Shown here piece after piece: positions 58,940-64,000 of a stretch of 64,000 nt of DNA. The stretch's first letter is position 1, and the number at the start of each line of letters is the position of its first letter. Both the position numbers and the translations under genes were made by a program. The stretch is from Caprella mutica (Eukaryota; Arthropoda; Malacostraca; Amphipoda; Caprellidae), in NCBI GenBank assembly GCA_947561585.1, contig CANNZV010001638.1, positions 1 through 64,000 on the forward strand, written 5' to 3'. The notes beneath the pieces were generated by a model. That model was given only the letters and a program-made list of their open reading frames with translations, ran no database searches and was not told the origin of the DNA.

Positions 58940-60150
58940 TATAACACTGTTTTCACCACGTAGACAAAATGTCAAGCCAATGTACTCAAAAGATAGCAAT
59001 TCAGACGAAAAAGTCATACACAAGTATACATATAATAAAGTATAAAAATATTATACGTATCAATTGAGTTTATTATGATTATTATTTTCCATGAAATAAC
59101 ATTATAAAATCTGACCTAAAATTATACATATAAACACTCGGCATGATATATAAAATTATATATATTATTTATCATTATATAATAACATCATTTTACATTT
59201 TTCACGAAAATAGTGAGGAGCATATTTATACATACCTACTTTCCAGTGCCGAAAAAATCACTAAATTACAATATATCAATATGCACTTAACCCGCAAACT
59301 AAAGTGCAATGCACCGTTCCAGATGCAGATTCCGAAGTACTTTACACTGCATGCGTCATTAAATGACGTAATAGGAACATTCCCACCAGATTATGGAAGT
59401 GAATGCAATGTCATTTAAGAAAACTGGAATATCGAGTTTGAGATTCCTATATTTATTACATCAATATTATTTAAGGCTACACAGTTAATTATCAAAAATA
59501 TTTCGGGGAAAAAATATAGGAGTTATTTATAATTAATTAATAACTCGTCAATAAAATACTAAATATTTTATATTAGAGAGTATATATATAGTTAAATAAT
59601 AGGCAAGAAATATTTTAAATTTTAGCCTCAAATATTGCAATTAATATTAATGTGGTACCTAACTAACTTAACTAGTTATTATTCAATGCATGTAAATTAA
59701 TCATACCTTCAGTATCCCAGGTACGCGTATCCAATTGTGGCACTGGACACACTTTATAACAAAGGAAACTATGTTAAATAAAAAGGAAATATGATCCGAA
59801 ATGGGAGTTTGTATGCCTCCAGTCAAGTTAGGAGAGGCGACCGACACGCGACACGCACAACCTTACTCTACACACCGTCACAGCGCACTGAAACTCTAGT
59901 TAAAGAGACACGCTGAGACTGAACTGTTAACTGCACCCAGAGAAAAGAGATAAAAGCACAAAGTAGCTTTTATGCATACATCTAAATTGCCTTTTGGTAG
60001 AAGACAGGCTAATTTATTTAGTCAATAAGCTAAAACAAAATGAATTTCAAAAGTGAACTTCGGCTCTTAACCTGAAAAATGTCTTTTTAGACTTATTTCT
60101 GTACATTGTACTAATTTTACGGGCATTTTTATTAATAGCTATTATTGCAG
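58940..60150. other. Region upstream of the decapeptide exon; upstream exons expected but not identified
   Basis: 59225-59420 has a plus frame after an acceptor-like CCTACTTTCCAG, ending FPPDYGSECNVI, and 59780-59960 is less AT-rich with a TATA-like GATAAAAGC near 59947. Neither can be joined confidently. Confidence 0.3.
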
Positions 60151-61792
60151 TGGTTCTCCTGTATATACGGCACCCCAAGATTTCCCTCCTGTATATACGG
60201 CACCCCAAGATTTCCCTCCTGTATATACGGCACCCCAAGATTTCCCTCCTGTATATACGGCACCCCAAGATTTCCCTCCTGTATATACGGCACCCCAAGA
60301 TTTCCCTCCTGTAGATAAGGCACCCCAAGATTTCCCTCCTGTAGATAAGGCACCCCAAGATTTCCCTCCTGTAGATAAGGCACCCCAAGATTTCCCTCCT
60401 GTAGATAAGGCACCCCAAGATTTCCCTCCTGTAGATAAGGCACCCCAAGATTTCCCTCCTGTAGATAAGGCACCCCAAGATTTCCCTCCTGTAGATAAGG
60501 CACCCCAAGATTTCCCTCCTGTAGATAAGGCACCCCAAGATTTCCCTCCTGTAGATAAGGCACCCCAAGATTTCCCTCCTGTAGATAAGGCACCCCAAGA
60601 TTTCCCTCCTGTAGATAAGGCACCCCAAGATTTCCCTCCTGTAGATAAGGCACCCCAAGATTTCCCTCCTGTAGATAAGGCACCCCAAGATTTCCCTCCT
60701 GTAGATAAGGCACCCCAAGATTTCCCTCCTGTAGATAAGGCACCCCAAGATTTCCCTCCTGTAGATAAGGCACCCCAAGATTTCCCTCCTGTAGATAAGG
60801 CACCCCAAGATTTCCCTCCTGTAGATAAGGCACCCCAAGATTTCCCTCCTGTAGATAAGGCACCCCAAGATTTCCCTCCTGTAGATAAGGCACCCCAAGA
60901 TTTCCCTCCTGTAGATAAGGCACCCCAAGATTTCCCTCCTGTAGATAAGGCACCCCAAGATTTCCCTCCTGTAGATAAGGCACCCCAAGATTTCCCTCCT
61001 GTAGATAAGGCACCCCAATATTTCCCTCCTGTAGATAAGGCACCCCAAGATTTCCCTCCTGTAGATAAGGCACCCCAAGATTTCCCTCCTGTAGATAAGG
61101 CACCCCAAGATTTCCCTCCTGTAGATAAGGCACCCCAAGATTTCCCTCCTGTAGATAAGGCACCCCAAGATTTCCCTCCTGTAGATAAGGCACCCCAAGA
61201 TTTCCCTCCTGTAGATAAGGCACCCCAAGATTTCCCTCCTGTAGATAAGGCACCCCAAGATTTCCCTCCTGTAGATAAGGCACCCCAAGATTTCCCTCCT
61301 GTAGATAAGGCACCCCAAGATTTCCCTCCTGTAGATAAGGCACCCCAAGATTTCCCTCCTGTAGATAAGGCACCCCAAGATTTCCCTCCTGTAGATAAGG
61401 CACCCCAAGATTTCCCTCCTGTAGATAAGGCACCCCAAGATTTCCCTCCTGTAGATAAGGCACCCCAAGATTTCCCTCCTGTAGATAAGGCACCCCAAGA
61501 TTTCCCTCCTGTAGATAAGGCACCCCAAGATTTCCCTCCTGTAGATACAGCACCCCAAGATTTCCCTCCTGTAGATAAGGATCCCCAAGATTTCCCTCCT
61601 GTAGATAAGGCACCCCAAGATTTCCCTCCTGTAGATAAGGCACCCCAAGATTTCCCTCCTGTAGATAAGATCTACAGGAGATCCATTGCAGGTAAACTGA
61701 CTGAGGACAACAAACTCACCTTCCAAGAGGTGATCGTAAATGATGCCTACGATGTAGGCACAAACTTATTTTCCAAATTGATTCAGTTTTAG
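60151..61792 (+). CDS. Last exon of a protein with 50 tandem FPPVDKAPQD decapeptides (partial)
   Basis: The frame opens after an acceptor-like TATTATTGCAG (exon from 60151; an alternative acceptor in the same phase ends at 60090) and runs 546 codons to TAG at 61790-61792. It has no ATG, so upstream exon(s) must exist and were not found. From 60161 there are 50 decapeptides VDKAPQDFPP. The first five read VYTAPQDFPP, and single units carry Y for D, T for K or D for A. The repeat is 30 percent proline and 20 percent aspartate, net charge about -1 per unit, so disordered or polyproline-like. A unique C-terminus of about 40 residues follows (DKIYRRSIAGKL to FSKLIQF). Its third codon positions are about half G or C, far above the local background, and AATAAA follows 43 nt after the stop. 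All three minus-strand frames are also open, but the longest begins at TTG and has no unique coding-like ends. Function unknown; a structural or secreted protein is possible but no signal peptide exon was seen. Confidence 0.6.
60161..61670. repeat. 30-bp minisatellite, 50 full units, inside the plus-strand exon
   Basis: Unit GTAGATAAGGCACCCCAAGA plus TTTCCCTCCT. The first five units have GTATATACGG. Only three other units differ (near 61019, 61548 and 61580). Near-perfect homogeneity implies very recent amplification or gene conversion. Confidence 0.97.
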
Positions 61793-61834
61793 TCATAAGG
61801 TTTGATAATTTTCTTTTGCAATTGGATGGATTGA

Positions 61835-61840
61835 AATAAA
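61835..61840 (+). terminator. Poly(A) signal of the decapeptide gene
   Basis: AATAAA 43 nt after the TAG of the plus-strand decapeptide exon, in AT-rich sequence. Confidence 0.55.
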
Positions 61841-61860
61841 GAATTTGTAGAAAACTTACT

Positions 61861-61866
61861 TTTATT
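61861..61866 (-). terminator. Poly(A) signal of the minus-strand gene
   Basis: AATAAA on the minus strand about 85 nt past the stop at 61949. It lies only 20 bp from the plus-strand signal of the convergent decapeptide gene. Confidence 0.55.
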
Positions 61867-61948
61867 AACCAAAGAAACAATTATAAAAAATTCATTTAAA
61901 ACTCTAACATTCACATTTTAGACAAACGCCGAAGAGAAATGGGGTGGT

Positions 61949-63980
61949 CTAAGATTTGCGAGTCGTAACGAGGAAAGGGTCGTACGTAGCAAAAGCGCCT
62001 GACGGCAGATTTTCGTGAACGTTTTTCTGGAATGTGTAACTTGCTTCACCCCTCCATACACCTTCGCCTTTAATTTCTGGCAAAACACCTTCAACATTTC
62101 TACACTGCGTGTTAATCATTCGATGACAGAAATTACAGTCTCTCGTAGAACCTAGCGAGTCTTTCATGAAAGCGTACTCGGGCTTTTGCTGTGTGATCAT
62201 AAGTTTCCTCAGGTCTGAAGATTCGAACTCTTTGGTGTCTTTAGATTCTTTATCGGTTTTGCGACCGGTAAACTCTGCTGATTTTTGTCCCTCTGTAGGT
62301 TTTGGTTTAAGATTATCCAAAGGATTGTGTTCAAGGTACATACTCTGGACCACAGGTCTGCCACACTAAATCAGAAAAAAAGAAAAATGATTTAGTGAAT
62401 CTTCGTCGAATCCATGATCAACTCTACTATATGAACAATAGTGGGATTTAACGGTTGCTTCGTCAAGTAAGAAAGGAAAGTGGTTCAATGAAGTCACCTA
62501 CCACCGTCAGTAACAAACTCACGGGTGCATTTTCTTATCAAGGGACGAAATTTCTAAATTGATAGACATTTAGCCAAACCTAGTAATAATCTAACTAGAA
62601 ACAGAGTCAACACTACCGATTTTATATTCATCAATCACCTTCAGAAACACAATAAGTCTGCCCTCACTAGTCGCCATATTAAAATTTATAGAATCAGTCA
62701 TCAGATAAAATCAGTTTGATATTTAATTCTTTCAAATTAATCCTAGGTAGAAAAAAAAGGCAACGGTGTCATTAGATTTCAGATTAATCCTTACGATGTT
62801 TCTGCTAAAAGTTTTCTACATAATACGGTTGGATTTCAGCTATCCAAAGATTAAATTAAATATCTCAAAGATTAATAACTAAATAATCAACTGTATGAAT
62901 GTTTATAAAACTCATGTTTAACCCCGTACGAATAACATAGGAATATCCTATAAATAATTTGAGTTGGAACGGAGCAGGTTGCACTATACCAGTTTATTAA
63001 CAATACCATTAACAGAAAACTATAAACACAATGAGAGTAGAATATTATGGACAGGGAATTATTTGCAATACTCACGTCCAAATCCTGAGTGAAACTGTAG
63101 AGGATGTTCTCAACCCTGCATGTTCCTAATGGAGTATTCTTGAACTTTCCATACGGAATGATTTCGAAGAGGGGCAGATTATCCCCACAGTCTTGGCTAG
63201 GGATCACCTCGGGTACATCGGTCAGCATCCAATACACAGTGGAGGAAAAACTCGCTGAGGAGAAAAAGGATTAAAGATTTAAGCAGTGGTTCTCGGACTT
63301 CCATTTCTCTGCAGGAAACTAAACTGAAAATTACTGAAGATCCCCGGACCATATATTCATAACGTATAGACTATAGTGTCCATAAATCAGTAAATGAATA
63401 CATATTGAAAGTTTATACATGGTCTGGTGCAGCGGTAACTACACTTCATTTAAGTGCCACTTTGCTAATAGAAGGAAATTACATAATTACTGAAAATAGT
63501 AGAAAATGTTACGAACCAAGAAGAGTTCATCGTGATCCTACTTCTGGTTCGTAGATTCACAGCGAATCTCTTTGCTTAAACCTGGACTAAAAAAATGTTG
63601 CAGTTCTATTTCTATCAGCGACTCTGACTTATTCATGGCAAGTTACGAATTATTGGTCGATTTCAGATCTTCAGTAAAAAAATAATTATCATTTAAATTT
63701 TATTGGCATCCCTCTCTCCCTTTTTATCGTTATCCATCATTTATTGCCATTTATTTATCGGTAACTATCCATCAGACGTATCATGGATCCTAATAAAATT
63801 AAAGTTAAATATTAGTACTAAAACCGTAACATACCTTTACTTTTAAATAAGAATTAAAACAATAAATACTCACATATTAGATAAATACCAGCCCCATATA
63901 CAAAGGCGTCTGTGAAGGAACAGTCAGGCCAACCTAGAACATCAACTCTATGTTTCCAACATTCCGAGACAGGGCAGTAC
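61949..63980 (-). CDS. Unrecognised spliced gene, three 3' exons (partial, runs off the window)
   Basis: Three exons join in frame: 63980-63874, 63254-63076 and 62365-61949. Acceptors are TTTTTAG, TTTTTCTCCTCAG and TTCTGATTTAG; donors are GTGAGT at both sites; intron phases 1 and 0 are consistent. The visible 234 or so residues begin YCPVSECWKHRVDVLGWPDC, pass through FVYGAGIYLISSFSSTVYWML (mildly hydrophobic), then EIIPYGKFKNTPLG, a charged Lys/Glu/Ser-rich linker, and a cysteine cluster CNFCHRMINTQC. The end is GVWRGEASYTFQ to PFLVTTRKS. Codons look coding and the splice sites are strong, so I regard this as a real gene, but I do not recognise the family. More exons must lie beyond position 64000. 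Confidence 0.75.
63636..63800. mobile_element. Decayed GTAAGTTACGAATTATCGG-family element
   Basis: GGCAAGTTACGAATTATTGG on the left and a core remnant GTATCATGGATCC on the right, within intron sequence of the minus-strand gene. Confidence 0.5.
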
Positions 63981-64000
63981 CTAAAAAGATAAAGTTATTT

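Noticed and set aside
60047..61726. Minus-strand 559-codon frame with CLIYRREILG repeats
   Set aside because: It starts at TTG, ends in AT-rich non-coding-like sequence, and is open only because a 30-bp unit without minus-strand stops is repeated. The plus-strand frame has splice, stop, C-terminal and poly(A) support.

Overview
This window is AT-rich eukaryotic nuclear DNA. Spliced genes with GT-AG introns, poly(A) signals, many short inverted-repeat transposons and very dense minisatellites suggest an arthropod, perhaps a hemipteran-type insect. That is an inference from style, and no gene here fixes the species. Roughly a quarter of the window is tandem repeat, and nearly all long open frames outside 36.9-51.7 kb and 60.1-64 kb are by-products of homogeneous arrays.

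Layout. 0-35.8 kb has no gene I can support. It is a succession of about 20 minisatellite arrays (largest at 3.7-5.4, 5.6-8.1 and 30.1-31.6 kb) separated by AT-rich spacer and non-autonomous terminal-inverted-repeat (TIR) elements of several families. Three of these families carry the same central palindrome inside different ends. 36-53 kb holds three tandem, same-strand (minus) copies of a two-exon gene encoding a roughly 390-405 residue protein with a C3HC4 RING finger split by the intron. The copies sit in a duplicated block of several kb that has been diversified by inserted TIR elements, including a hAT-like element with a perfect 8-bp target duplication whose empty site is also in the window. 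Copy 1 has an in-frame TGA where copies 2 and 3 have a cysteine codon. 53-60 kb is again minisatellites, including a 1-kb array of 36-bp units, and TIR elements.

60-64 kb contains two convergent genes. On the plus strand, a last exon (60151-61792) without any ATG in its frame encodes 50 tandem Pro/Asp-rich decapeptides followed by a unique C-terminus and a poly(A) signal. On the minus strand, three exons of an unrecognised gene run off the right edge. Their poly(A) signals lie about 20 bp apart.

How it fits together. The RING genes look like a young, locally expanding family of putative E3 ubiquitin ligases with no visible signal peptide. The decapeptide gene looks like a structural or intrinsically disordered protein whose repeat grew by the same minisatellite process that dominates the surrounding non-coding DNA. 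Functions beyond the RING domain are not established by the sequence.
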